Positions 23,596 through 35,800 of a DNA stretch of 64,000 bases are shown here, one piece after another. The notes under the pieces were generated by a model. That model was not told the origin of the DNA. It saw only the letters and a program-made list of their open reading frames with translations, and did not search any database. Numbering within the stretch: position 1 is the stretch's first letter; the number at the start of each line of letters is the position of its first letter. The position numbers and the translations under genes were made by a program. This DNA is from Clusia tigrina. Its lineage: Eukaryota > Arthropoda > Insecta > Diptera > Clusiidae. The stretch covers positions 129,315,829 to 129,379,828 of the forward strand of contig OV050032.1 in NCBI GenBank assembly GCA_920105625.2, written 5' to 3'.

Positions 23596-23818
23596 CAGTC
23601 AAATAGCTAGACAAAAATTTTATTTTATTTTTTAAACTCCAGTTTGATATGCATTCTACCCCTTGGGGCAATAATCAAATTAAAAAACAATATGAAACAA
23701 TTACATAAATAAATACACAAAGTTATTTTTGAAATAAGTTATTTAAAACAACATGAGGAAGATGAGCCAGTGCTAATCTCCCATTAGGTTAGTTCAGAAC
23801 TATTGCATTAGAAAATTA

Positions 23819-26456
23819 TTATCTTAAATTGAGTGGTGTTGCTCGCTTCAGTCGCCGTGTTGTGCCTGGCCTCTCCAGAAGATTTGAAGCTAGTATATTA
23901 GGATGCTTACTTAGTCGTTCCAGGTTATTAATGCTGTATCTTGATATTTCCTTATCGACAGTAGGGATATTTAGGTCGTGACATATTATATCATTCCTGA
24001 CGAACCATGGAGCCTTTACTATCATGCCTAATACTTTTGATTGGAATCTCTCATTGATTTTTATATTAGTTTTTGCCGCTGAACCCCATAGCTGTATACC
24101 ATATTATTGTTTTATAAACGAGCAGTTTATTGTCAAGCGATAACTGGGATTTATATCCCAAGAGCCAATATAAGGAAGTAAGCTTGATTCCAAGCTGTTT
24201 TCTCTTCGTAAGAATATGCTTCTGCCATGTCTGACGTCGATCAAGATGTAGCCCTAAATATTTGACGTCTTTTTATTGGGGCAGTTGACAATAATTTAAT
24301 ATTACTGAAGGACAAGTCTTCTATTTTAAGCTGAAGGTTACTTGCACAGAGTTAGTTGCATTCACCTTAATCCTCCATTTATTTAGCCAGATTTGGAGCT
24401 TATCCAAGCTTTCTTGGAGATAATTTGTAGCGATTATGTTGTTTGTTGCTTATAGCCATTATGAAAGTATCATCCGCGTAGGTTGCGATTTTTGTATTCT
24501 CCGACAGTGGATGGTCATCCGTGTAGATAGTGTAGAGCACAGGACCTAGAAAACTGCCTTGTGGTACACCCGCCTTCATAGAGAACAGTTCAGTGACTTC
24601 TTCATTGGCCTTTACTTTGATATACCGCTCTTCCAGATATGATCTTAAGATATCATAAAACATCTGAGGTAGTAACTTTTTCAGTTTAAATAGTAAGCCA
24701 GGGTGCCATACTTTATCGAACGTCTGTGTTATATCTAGTTGTACAATAACGGTTTTCCTCAAGAGCGTTTCTTATTATGCTGTACACTCGGTGCACTTGT
24801 TCTGTTGTAGCGTGGTGTTCCCTAAACCCAAATTGATGATTGGGTATTATCTCCTTTTTGAGCAGAATTGGTTTGAGTTTGTTTAACAGGAGCTTTTCAA
24901 ACATTTTGGAGACAATTGGCAAAAGGCTAATTGGTCTATAAGAAGTGACTTCTTCCAAGGGCTTCCCGGGTTTAGGGATGACAATAATTTCGGCCACTTT
25001 CTATTGACGCGGAAAATATCCACATCTAATTATTGCATTGAAGAGATAGGTAAGGTATTTTATTCCTTTATTTGGTAGTTCCTTTAATATTTTACCTGTT
25101 ATCAGGTTGTAACCCGGTGCCTTTTTCACATTCAGTGTTTTGTGCACAGCGTTATTTATTTCCTTTTTTGTAAAGGGCGCGATAGGTAACTCTAACTGTC
25201 CCGGACTATTGAGAAGATAAAATACCTCTTTTTCCTCTTGCTGTGAAGTTGGTGGAAACCGCTTAAAGACCCCAGTAAGGTGTTAATTTCCTTATCAGTT
25301 TTTGCCCAGGAGCCATTTGCGCTTTTGATAGGAGGAGCACGGGTGGTCGGTTGCTTCAGCTTTTTTGTCACCTTCCAAAGTGAGTAGTCTGTGGTCTCTT
25401 TTGCCGAAAAAGTGGGCAAGTAGTGTTGTATTTTTTTATTCTGCTTCAGCGCCAAGTACCGCTTAAGGTTTTTTGTAGCTCTATTAAAATTATTTTGGTC
25501 TTTCGGATGCCTGGTATTTTGCCACACCCTTCTTTGTTTGCGTTTTTTATCAACCATCTCCTTAATAACGGAATGGGAAGGATGCTTGTTCAGTTGATCT
25601 TTAGGCTCCAGAGTAGAGTTCCATACAGCGTATTGGACAGTTTTGTTAGAATTTTCAACGGCAAACTCAACATCTTCAGCACATTTCAGACAAATATTAA
25701 GTGGTATAATGTCATCTACAATTTCCTTGAAATGCAACCAGTTTGTTTATTTCGTATGTAGTGTGGGTGGTTTTACTGTGCATTCTACCTTCGAGTTCAG
25801 TGTTGCATTAATAGGAGAATGGTCTGATGACAGATCCAGAGACGGGGATATCTCAACACAGCTTCTGAGAACACTTTTCATCACGCAGAAGTCAATGACA
25901 TCTGGAATTTTGTTTCTATCAGATGGCCAGTATGTGGATTGACCTGCTGATACGTGTGTAAGGTTGTGTTCTTGCATTGTTTTTAGTAGCTCTCTTCCTT
26001 TCGGATTGATTGTCCGAGAACCCTAAAATTGGTATTTACCGTTGTAATCACCAGCAGCTGAAAATCCTACACCTAGTGTTTGAAAATAATGGTAATATAG
26101 CTCTTTTTTAATGGAATACCTCGGAGGGCAATACACTGATGTTATGGTTAGTGGTCCATATTGGTCTTGTATTGTTATGCTTGTTGTTTGAATGTGGGAT
26201 TTTCATAATTTTCTTGTACTGTGTGTTTTATTTTGTTTTTAATGATGATAGCAGAACCACCGCGTGCTGTGCCGGCTGGATGATTTGTGTGATATATATT
26301 GTACTGATTTTTTTTTAAGAAGCTTTTGCTTGTGAAGTGTGTCTCAGATATTAGCATTATGTCAATGTTGTTCTGTTCCATAAATGTTTTGACTTCATTA
26401 CTATGACGAGAAAGCCCGTTCGCATTCCATACCGCAATTTTAAGTGCTTGTTCCAT
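23819..26456 (-). pseudogene. Jockey ORF2, copy B
   Basis: Endonuclease N-terminus (26456-26175) is identical in protein to copy A over 93 residues. RT blocks as in copy A, with YADD near 24480 and SYRPISLLP near 24935. A longer unbroken frame than in A (25737-25192) covers the segment between endonuclease and RT. Frameshifts near 24740 and 24420 match those in A, so both copies carry the same RT-disabling lesions. The C-terminus APWFVRNDIICHDLN to LKRATPLNLR (near 24010-23819) is intact here. Confidence 0.85.
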
Positions 26457-26557
26457 TAAGTCAGTTTAGAGATCACTGTTGTTAATAAATTGAGCATTGT
26501 TCCCATTTGGTCCATAAGGCTTTTCAGCAAACTCTTTAATGCAGTCCTGTCATTTGA

Positions 26558-27564
26558 TCAATGTGGTGCGAATTGATTTTCACTTTGCTGGTTTAGAGTT
26601 TGCTCTTGTTGCGTGCTCTGTTTGCCGATTTGCGCATATGTGCAACCTGGTTGGCTTTCGGAATCTGGGGCTTTGTTAAAATTAGTGTTTTCAAACACTT
26701 TCTGCCTTAACGTGGAAAATGTTTTTTGTTGTAATTCTTTGTACATATTACAGCCTCTGTAATTAGCCGGGTGGTTTCCTCCGCATAGCACACATTTCAC
26801 ATCCTGTGGTTTTTCTTTACTAGGGCAGTCAGACGCTGCATGCATGCCAACGCATTTAACGCATCGAGGAGTATGGTTGCAATATTTTCTAGTGTGGCCA
26901 TACCTCTGACATTTTGTGCACTGAGTTATTTCCCTTTTTTTATTTGTTGGTTCGAATTTTATTTTTGTGTGCATAATTACTTCTATTTTATAAATGTCTG
27001 TATTATTTTTGTTTTGTTTTAGGTTGACATAAAACATCGACAACGGATGCTTTGTAATTCTTTCTTTTAAATTTGAAATGTTTATAACATCGAATCCCAA
27101 CCTAGGTATTTCCTCTTTTATTTCTTCTGTTGATATTGTGTGGTGTAGCCCTTCTAATACTACGCTAAAGTATTTTTCCTGTTTGGGTTTTTATGTATGG
27201 AATTCTTTTCAGACAGAGCTTTTGTAATAGTTTTGTAATCTTCTCCTAATTTTGGTTGAATAATTTGGTCGCTATCTTTGAGGAATTTGAGCTGGTATTC
27301 ATTCTTGGCAATGTTTTTTGGCAGATCTAGTAACGGTTGAGCATTATTTACTCCAGAGAAGTAGATTGGGGGAGGTTTCGGGACTCTTTGGTCCCTTTCT
27401 TGTGGACTGGTACCGTCGATTTCAAGTTGTGATAGTATCGCGAATCTATTTGAGCTAGTTGGCAAATCAAGCCGGTAGTCCCCTAGTTTTGACTGTTTTT
27501 GTTTATTTTGTGTTGTGTTTTTTGGGCTTGATCTAGCGCGTTTAGGGGTTTGGTTTGTTTTCAC
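26558..27564 (-). pseudogene. Jockey ORF1, copy B (partial)
   Basis: 27564-27160 gives the polar Ser/Lys block, and 27100-26558 the C-terminal domain with three knuckles (CTKCQRYGHTRKYC, CVKCVGMHAASDC, CVLCGGNHPANYRGC) followed by a Gln-rich tail. The two parts are separated by a frameshift near 27130. The N-terminal segment present in copy A (7809 to about 7350) is absent here. Confidence 0.8.
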
Positions 27565-27690
27565 TACAGGAATTTGTACACGACATTAAGATTGTGATTG
27601 GTTTGCATATTTCCTACTGTGTGTTTTATTGTGGGTTATTGTTGTTGAGTGAATTTTAGGAGTAAGTACACGCAAATACAACATACTATA

Positions 27691-28052
27691 AAGATATTAC
27701 ATCGTTCTCTTCACTCAGCGAAATGAGTTAAAATTGCGTGTCTGCCTATGGAGCCAACACCCGAAGTGTGCTCGGCAATGCAAAGGGAAAACATGTAGAT
27801 ACACATTCTGGTTTTTACATTCTATATGTGCGTGTGTGTTTACTACATGTGCGAATGTTTCTATGCTTGCTTGCATGTTTACTACTATGTATTTATTTAA
27901 TTTATTGCTATATCCCCAAAAAAAGCCACCATCGAATTGCACAGCAAAACTTCATGGCTGCACCAGCAGAAGACTAAAAGTAATTTTTTGCGGAATGTTA
28001 TGTACAGAATTATAGAATTTTTAATTAACTCCAAAATCAACAAAAATAATAT
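27691..28052. other. Spacer between Jockey copy B and tRNA-like segment
   Basis: Open frames exist on both strands but overlap each other and show no domain. I do not regard them as coding. Confidence 0.4.
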
Positions 28053-28129
28053 GAGTGTCTTTAGCTCAATGGTTTGCTCGTTGGTCTATAGTTTTTGTGG
28101 TTTAGGGTTCGAGCCCCAGCAAAATGCTG
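28053..28129 (+). repeat. tRNA-like SINE head
   Basis: TTAGCTCAATGGTTTG (28061-28076) resembles a polymerase III A box and GGGTTCGAGCCCC (28105-28117) is a near-perfect B box. The anticodon arm is not canonical. The segment shares the AGCTCAA and TTGGTCTAT phrases with the one at 30092-30164 on the other strand, so both probably belong to one tRNA-derived family. Confidence 0.5.
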
Positions 28130-28369
28130 TTTTTTTATCGGATTCTTTTTTATATTAATAATCATTTTTATAAATAGTAGTAAAAGTATTTTACTATTTT
28201 CCATAAATTAGCCAGTATTACATATATAATTTTACTGGACCAAAACTAGAGCAGAATTATTTCATATCTGTTATAGAAGACGACTGGAAGCGGTGGAGTA
28301 TTATGAAATTCAATCTTGACAAATCATATACATACATACTTAGATATGTATGTACGTATTTTTTTTCGA

Positions 28370-29640
28370 TCATTTTGCCAGGTAGCGAATTGTGCCAAAA
28401 AAAGAATGAAATGAAATGAAAATAAAAGCGTCTTCATCGTATTGTTTTATGAAGTGCTGTGTGGCTTCATTAAATATAAAGTGAAACAGAATTTAATTTG
28501 TCGTGAAATTTTGGATAGTTCAGTATTTTCAGAATAGACAAATATCAGCACAGTTTATTCTAACGATTTTATATTTTATATTTTCGATTTAGCAGCATGC
28601 GATCAAACATATTTTGATTCTATCCGAAGAAAGAATAATTATGCGCAAAAAACCAATATTGCTAAAATTAGAGGTAATATTTTAATATTCAAATGTTCGT
28701 CTGTTGCCTATTACATCAGAAAATTTATCTAAATAATTTTTAGATTAAGTGTACAGTCAACAAAATCAAGGTTTTAAACATTTTTTATTAGTTTGTCAGA
28801 TCAGCTTGAAATACTATAATCACTCGTGCGTACATGAATATGTACATACATATCTATGAACACAGATTCTCCGCATTTACATAGTATATGTTAAGCTCAT
28901 GCTTGAAGTAAATTTTATGAACTTCAATATCTAGTATTAAATGCATATGTTCTTGTTATACATTGATTTACAAAGTTTTGTAAATAAAACCGTGTATAAT
29001 GCAATAACCAATATACTCGTATAAACATTTATTTCCTATGCAAAAATTTAGTTCAACCATGATTGTGTTCCAAAGTCTAATAAACCACTTCATAATCTAA
29101 AATTATTATTATCAAAAACCTATAAGAAATTATTTCAAGTATTTAAAAATCCAAGAAATTTTAAATTTATATAATGTAAATAATGTTTAGTAAAAAATAT
29201 TTTAACATAAAGTGCGTCGTCTTGTTCTCATTACATTTGACATTTACCTCAAAAAATGTCTAAATGAAATGTGCGGGGTTTACCCAAGTCGACTTGGTGG
29301 CATGTTTTTGCACAAACACCATTCGAAATACTACAACCGGCCACTCAATACATCACTCGCCTTGACGTGGAGACTAGTCTAAGTCAAGCTTGAGTTATGG
29401 AAACTAATAAAAATGTGCATAAACTTCTTTCTGCTTCGTGCTTCTTTGTGCGTGTGAAGTTGTCTTTGGATGTGTATCCACTTATATAGAAAATACTTTG
29501 AATGAAATTATCTCTTTTGACCTACATTCGTGAATAATATTTGGGACTTCTTTTTAGTTCTATTTTTTAATTATTTTCTGTCTAAGTTCTTCTATGCAAC
29601 CGCATGTTTTTTTATATTTTATAATAATGCAAATTTAATT
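28370..29640 (+). repeat. Unknown AT-rich dispersed repeat, copy 1
   Basis: Shares ordered phrases with 31010-32480 and with the foldback at 33731-35796. These include GAAATGAAAATAAA near 28412, TTGTCGTGAAATTT near 28500, CATTACATTTGACATTTAC near 29230, CGAAATACTACAA near 29325, CCTTGACGTGGAGACT near 29360 and CACTTATATAG near 29480. It has no coding capacity. Ends are not defined. The flanking sequence differs among copies, so it is a mobile or duplicated repeat of unknown class. Confidence 0.6.
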
Positions 29641-30091
29641 ATATTAATTTAAGTTAATTTTTATTTTGTAAATAATGTATTATAAAATAAATAGAAAAAT
29701 TTTAATTCATTTGCAAAATTCTTCCTTTTCCTACCATAACAATAAAATCTAATCTAACAATTTGCTTAATATAGTATATACGGAAATACAGAAACTTCCC
29801 AAAATTGCATATATTCATGGAAGTACAATATATTTGATTGGATAAGATTTTGTGAGATTTATAAGCTTCTTCAGACGAATGACGCAAAAACCGTTATGAC
29901 TATTTTTCGAGAAATATAAACTTCTTGTTGCAGTGTTCTGCTATAGCAGCAGCAATTAAATGTGGCTCAGCAAAATCATTTAAAGCTGGAAAATTTATGT
30001 TAAAATAGTAAACTATTCTTATTATTTTTTATAAAAACATATTAGTTTTCTTTAAAAAAAAGATTAACAATTTAAAAAATATAAAAAAATA
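29641..30091. other. AT-rich spacer
   Basis: AT-rich noncoding sequence, with no gene or repeat assigned. Confidence 0.4.
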
Positions 30092-30164
30092 CATATCTCA
30101 GCGGGTTTGTAACCGGCATCATAAAATTGATAGACCAACGCTTTACCCCTTGAGCTACCAATGC
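30092..30164 (-). repeat. tRNA-like SINE head, inverted
   Basis: Minus strand: GGTAGCTCAAGGGGTAAAGC as A box and GGTTACAAACC as a weak B box. The TTGGTCTAT phrase between them is shared with 28053-28129. The arms pair poorly. Confidence 0.45.
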
Positions 30165-30602
30165 TTGTAAATATTCCGGAAATTTGGCGAGATTTTAGTG
30201 AGTTAAACAGTTTGCTTGGCATCATTATATCCAACAGCAGAACGTTTATTGAATTCTGTGCCTTTGCCCAACATTGGCCACGATGCAGTTTCATATATAG
30301 GAATATTCAAAATCAAATTAACATAATAATAGTAATTTATTTATTAAAAAATATATTGTAAACAGCAATAAATATTTGTACAAAAAAAAATCTTTTCAAT
30401 AAATATAGACATTTTATAAATTTTCTGTTTGAAATAAAATTTTTTCAAATTTCTTATTAAATTCACTGTTAACATGCCGCTGTTATAATCATTTTTAGCA
30501 GAAAAATGTTACATTTTGACAGCAGGTCCACGGCGATTCCATGCATTGCATGTCCCCTGTTTTCTAAAGAGCGATTTGCACAGTCTTGTATATTGTCTTT
30601 GT
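30165..30602. other. AT-rich spacer
   Basis: Noncoding. No feature recognised. Confidence 0.4.
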
Positions 30603-30972
30603 ATGGACCACTATTGGCTATCATAGGGAACGCACCTCCTATGAGTGCGTGCCGGCTCTTTGATTTTCCATAACTGTCTCATTTTTTTGTGTATTCCTAC
30701 GCTCGCTCTGTGGCAAGCGTAAAACACTCATTTTGGGGCACTTACCGCTTAATATATATGTACTCGTATGTTTATTGTTATTGATTGTTTTGTGGCGATT
30801 TTGTTTTGTTAAACTTTTTGTTACTATTTGTTTTTATTAGACGGCAGACTGCAACCACCACTAATCACTGTTTATCACAAAATGCCAATTAAACGTCCTA
30901 TCGCACATTGAAACTTTATTTAAATTTTTTTTTTTTAGATTTGCAAGCAGAGTGAAAAGAAACCAGACCGCA
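30603..30972 (-). mobile_element. Jockey 5' fragment, copy C
   Basis: Matches 7686-8032 of copy A: the whole leader plus the first codons of ORF1 (MSVLRLPQS, then a frameshift). It ends at the same 5' base as copy A. It may be the detached 5' part of copy B, separated from it by 2.9 kb of later insertions, or an independent copy. Confidence 0.75.
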
Positions 30973-31009
30973 GGGCACAAATAAAATTTTTATGTTTCCA
31001 TAATTCCTG

Positions 31010-32480
31010 CAATTAGCTACTTGTGAAATAAAATAGCATGAAATGAAAATAAAGCTCTTCATGTCTCATATTGTGGTTTTTCTTTTATGTGCGGTGTGGC
31101 TTTTTTAAATATGAGGTCAATAACTTCAATTTGTCATGCCAAATGTTTGTGAGTGTATCCAAAGAAGGAATAATTGTGGACTAAAAACCAATTTTGCTAA
31201 AATTCATGAAACTCTTTACAACTGAAAATTATAAATATCAAAAAAAAAAAATGAAGGGAATTTCATATTTATTTTAGTAAATAGAGGAAAATGTATATTT
31301 TCCTAAACATCTTTTAATATTAATATGTTCGTTTATTGTCTATTCCATTAGAATATTTATTTAAAACACTTCACTCACGTTCGCCAAAACCACATTTTAT
31401 TTTAAATTATATATGAACACAGATTTTCCAAATTATAATATATTTCATATATATATCATGTGGGTCCTACTAAACACTGTGCTAAAAGTGGGCGGTATAT
31501 AATAACTGCCACGCCCACTATTTATAAATATTAATAACTTAAGATCTGGTAGAGATTTACGGACGAAATTTTACGGGAAGGAACATGTGGACACTATAAA
31601 GCTATCTGCAACAAATCATCAGAGAAAAGACACGCCCACTTTTGATATAGGGAACTTTCGGGTCTAAAATTAAAATTAGTCTACCTATGCTCGTATTGAT
31701 ACCAGCGGAATAAAAATTGGCAGAAACATACATGGGGTCTATAATAGTGTGTGTGCAGAATATGGAAATCATAATACAACTGCCACGCCCACAATTGACC
31801 AAAAATCATTACTAGGTTCCTATTAAAGATTTTTCAACGAAATTTCACAGGAAGGTTGCGGGTAGTAACATTAAACACTAAACAGAAAATGGGCGTGTTA
31901 TTTTTACAGCCACACCCACTATTGACATATTATTATAACGTTCGACCTACACAATATTTTTCGACTAAATTTTTTATTGGTGGTTATATTGACACTAGAA
32001 AGCCATACACAAGAAATGAGGTCGATATAATCATTTCAAGGTACCCTACCAAAAATTACCATGAATATGCTCCTAATGATCAAAAATATATACAAAATGA
32101 TTTCAAATATTTAAAAATCAAGGAAATTTTAAATGTATTATAGGATTAATAATGTTTAGTAAAATATATTTTAATATATGGTTCGTATTCTTCCCATTAC
32201 ATTTGACATTTACTTAAATACATGTCTACATTAAGTGTGCAGAGCGTAACAAAGTTGGCTTGCTTGCATGTCTCCTCAAAACAACCATTGGAAATACTAC
32301 AAACTGTTTTGCTCAATACATCACACGCCTTGACGTGGAGACTTATAAAAAATTATAAAAAGTTCTTACTGCTTTGTGCGTACAACATGACACACCCACA
32401 AAGTTCACACGCACATAGAATTTGTATTTGGGTGTGTATGCACTTATATAGGAAACCCTTTAAATAAAATTATTATAAAA
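31010..32480 (+). repeat. Unknown AT-rich dispersed repeat, copy 2, with nested insertion
   Basis: Left part 31010-31454 and right part 32090-32480 match copy 1 in the same order (GAAATGAAAATAAA, then CATTACATTTGACATTTAC, CGAAATACTACAAAC, CCTTGACGTGGAGACT, CACTTATATAGG). Between them lies a GTGGGCG-box repeat, which therefore arrived later. Confidence 0.6.
31455..32095 (-). repeat. GTGGGCG-box dispersed repeat, third copy
   Basis: Reverse complement of the same ordered phrases as 9480-10450, including GGGTCTAAAATTAAAATTAG, CCACGCCCAC boxes and GAAATTTCAC. Truncated at both ends compared with the copy at 9393-10690. Confidence 0.75.
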
Positions 32481-32829
32481 TTATAAAATATATTATGCAT
32501 AGAATTATTATAATTATAAAAATAGTTATTCTACTTGACTATGAATGTAGGTCAACAAATTTCATATATATTTTACGTCATCTTTTAGAGTTTTACAGAA
32601 AAAGAATAATTTTATTGTGTGAAAAACAAATGTATATGAACAAATTAAAAAAAACGAAATTCTTACTTTTAATAATTACAATTTTAAAAGCAAAATCACC
32701 ACGTCAATGAAAATGCCATCGATTTGGATGTGAATATATCGTCAGTCGAATTATTTTTCGTGGTATACGAGTATATTGTTGACTTCAAATTGTATATGTA
32801 TGTACTCGTATTTACTTAATTTTGTTAAA
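32481..32829. other. AT-rich spacer
   Basis: AT-rich sequence without a recognised feature. Confidence 0.4.
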
Positions 32830-35800
32830 AATATCAATTGTTATGCCCAGATGCTTCATTGCTTCCAAATTTAAGTTGGTGGTTTCGACTATCTGAAATG
32901 TGAATATATGGCAAAACCTGATACGATTTAAAATCTATATAACAGACTTGTTCTCCGAGGCTGGTCGGTGAAAATTTTGGTGTAGATTCACTGGGACAGA
33001 TCTCCTCATCTAGATTATATATTATAGGGCTACCTGGACTTCCAAAATCAAAAAACTCTTCTTGTTCTTCGAGGTTTGTCGTCTCAAGACCTACTACCCT
33101 AAAAAATTCGTTTGTATATACATGTGGCCGCTGCTAAAACTATGCGATGTACGAGTATATCATCGAAAGAATGGCTAATGAGCGAAATATTTTTGAGTAA
33201 ACCACTTCAGCTTAATACTTGGGCACAGTACAGCAGCTATCACAGCCTCGTGTTTTTTTCTGATAGCTTAAAGTAAGGCTCAAAGCGGTAAACGAACCCC
33301 TTTTCCATTTTCTATGCCACTTGATCTAAATAAATAAAGTTGCTTACGGAATTAAGTCTTCTCAATTTGACACTCAATGTTGGAAAAGATGGATGAAGAT
33401 ACCCATCAAATGTTCTTCTTTCTGAAGGAAATCAAGTGTTTCTGCAAACGGAGTCATCACTTCTTTGTATTCCTCCAAATATGTGAAATCAGTAGACGAT
33501 AATTTGCAATGTTTTGGAAACCCCCGTTTTTCAAATAAATCCTCAAATTTTTTTTTGTTCTCTAACAGACGACATACAGCATCCAATGTAGAGTTCCACC
33601 TGGTCACAAGATGATGTATCCAATGTGTGAATAAATATTTCGGACGATTTAGGCTAATTACATTTTCTCCATAGCATGCTGCATTTCTTAAAAACCTAAC
33701 AATTAAAAACACAATTTTATGTCGCTATGTTATACCAAAGAACATCAACGTAATAAGAAGTCCTATAAAGAAGAAGAGCAAAATATTGGATTTGCTCTTC
33801 ACGTTACGAGTTAAGTGGGCGACAAATCTTGAGAACTACAGAATTATGAAAACTACAGAATTTTTAATTCATACATATATGTATGTATGGTTGTTTGTAT
33901 ACTTATAAGCAAAATAAAAAGAAAGAAAACAAACCCAAAAAATGAATACATACATACTCGCAGGTAGCGATGGAATAAAATTGTATGAAAAGAGAACAAA
34001 GCGCCTTTATGTTTAGAATCATTTATATTTGCACATTATTGGAGTTATTTTTTTTTGTGTGGTCTGGCTCATTTAAAAAAATAAAATCCATAAGAATTCA
34101 ATTTGTTATGAAATTTCTTTCAATATGTTCAAAATAGGCACACATATGTATGTATGAACATATAGCAGCAAAATTAACTCTTTCCTTTTTTTTTTTTTAC
34201 CAGTATTTAATCACAAATATGTATGTAAATACAATATTAATTAAAAATTGAAAGAATTTCACATTTATTTGATTAAATATAGGAAAATGCATGTTTTGTT
34301 AACCATCTTATAATATAAATAAATATTTTTATCTATTGCCTGTTCAATTTAAACATTTATGTATATAAAATATTTCTAAATGATATACACACATACATAT
34401 GTATGCGCGCTTAACCAAATCTACTTGCTTTAAAGTTTTTTCCCAATAGCCGTTCGAAATACTACAAACGATGTGCTCAATGCATGACTCCTCATGACTT
34501 GGAGATTTGGGCAATGGAAACTAATTGCAAAAAATTCTTAGAGCTTCGTTCATATTGTCTCTGGGTACGTATGCACTTATGTATATGGGAAATACTTTGA
34601 ATCTGATTATATTTTTTGACCTACATTCGTATTTAATATTTGGGCTTTTTTTGATTTTCCTCTTTTTATTTTTGCCTTATCACTACTTCTTCTATGCATG
34701 TATGTATTATTATATATTAATATATTTGATTAATTTATTATATAATTAGTTAATGGATATGAGAGTATATATATATAATGTATATAATAAATGCCTTTTA
34801 TATATGTAATATATAAAATATGTAATTTATTTTTAAGATAAGTTGCATACATATTCCATATGTATATAAAAAACAATTTTTCTTCCATCTTGAGCAATTG
34901 TATGAAGTTAAAAGTGATTTTTATTTTAAATATTTTATTGAACAAAATTCATGAGAGTAAACATTTTTTTACATTTTTTCTTTAAAGAAATTTAATGTTC
35001 ATGATATAATAATTTTCTATTGCTATATTTGCATTTTCCACACCACCTAAGAGGTATGCAAAATGGAGCGTTACCGATTTTTTGTTTGAGGTGTTCGGTT
35101 CCCCTGTAGGCCTATTTTCACCTATAATAACACAAACAAATATAAATGCCATTTCATGTGGTTAATTTTTGTAGTTTTTTTCGGCTTTTCTGGCAATAGA
35201 TAAAAATATTTATTTATATTATAAGATGGTTAACAAAACATGCATTTTCCTATATTTAATAAAATAAATGTGAAATTCTTTCAATTTTTAATTAATATTG
35301 TATTTACATATTTGTGATTAAATACTGATAAAAAAAAAAAGGAAAGAGTTAATTTTGCTGCTATATGTTCATACATACATATGTGTGCCTATTTTGAACA
35401 TATTGAAAGAAATTTCATAACAAATTGAATTCTTATGGATTTTATTTTTTTAAATGAGCCAGACCACACAAAAAAAAATAACTCCAATAATGTGCAAATA
35501 TAAATGATTCTAGACATAAAGGCGCTTTGTTCTCTTTTCATACAATTTTATTCCATCGCTACCTGCGAGTATGTATGTATTCATTTTTTGGGTTTGTTTT
35601 CTTTCTTTTTATTTTGCTTATAAGTATACAAACAACCATACATACTTATATGTATGAATTAAAAATTCTGTAGTTTTCATAATTCTGTAGTTCTCAAGAT
35701 TTGTCGCCCACTTAACTCGTAACGTGAAGAGCAAATCAAATATTTTGCTCTTCTTCTTTATAGGACTTCTTATTACGTTGATGTTCTTTGGTTATACCTA

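Larger units (their letters stand above)
23605..27690 (-). mobile_element. Jockey-clade non-LTR retrotransposon, copy B
   Basis: Matches copy A (3554-7345) at a constant offset of 20360 bp from 4040 to 6460. The 3' end, absent in A, is present here: ORF2 stop near 23819, a 3' UTR, and an A-rich tail (T-rich on the plus strand at 23611-23628). At the 5' side similarity to A stops near 27690, inside ORF1 after the MKTNQTPKRARS block. The 5'-most part is missing or displaced: a matching 5' fragment lies at 30603-30972. A short deletion near 24100 is specific to this copy. Confidence 0.85.

Noticed and set aside
27715..28015. Overlapping frames of 75-93 codons on both strands
   Set aside because: They overlap each other in several frames and translate to Cys-rich nonsense with no relation to neighbours.
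34525..34945. Hydrophobic small frames that look like membrane proteins
   Set aside because: AT-rich sequence in the loop of the foldback gives Phe/Ile/Leu-rich chance frames; no conservation with the sister repeats at protein level.
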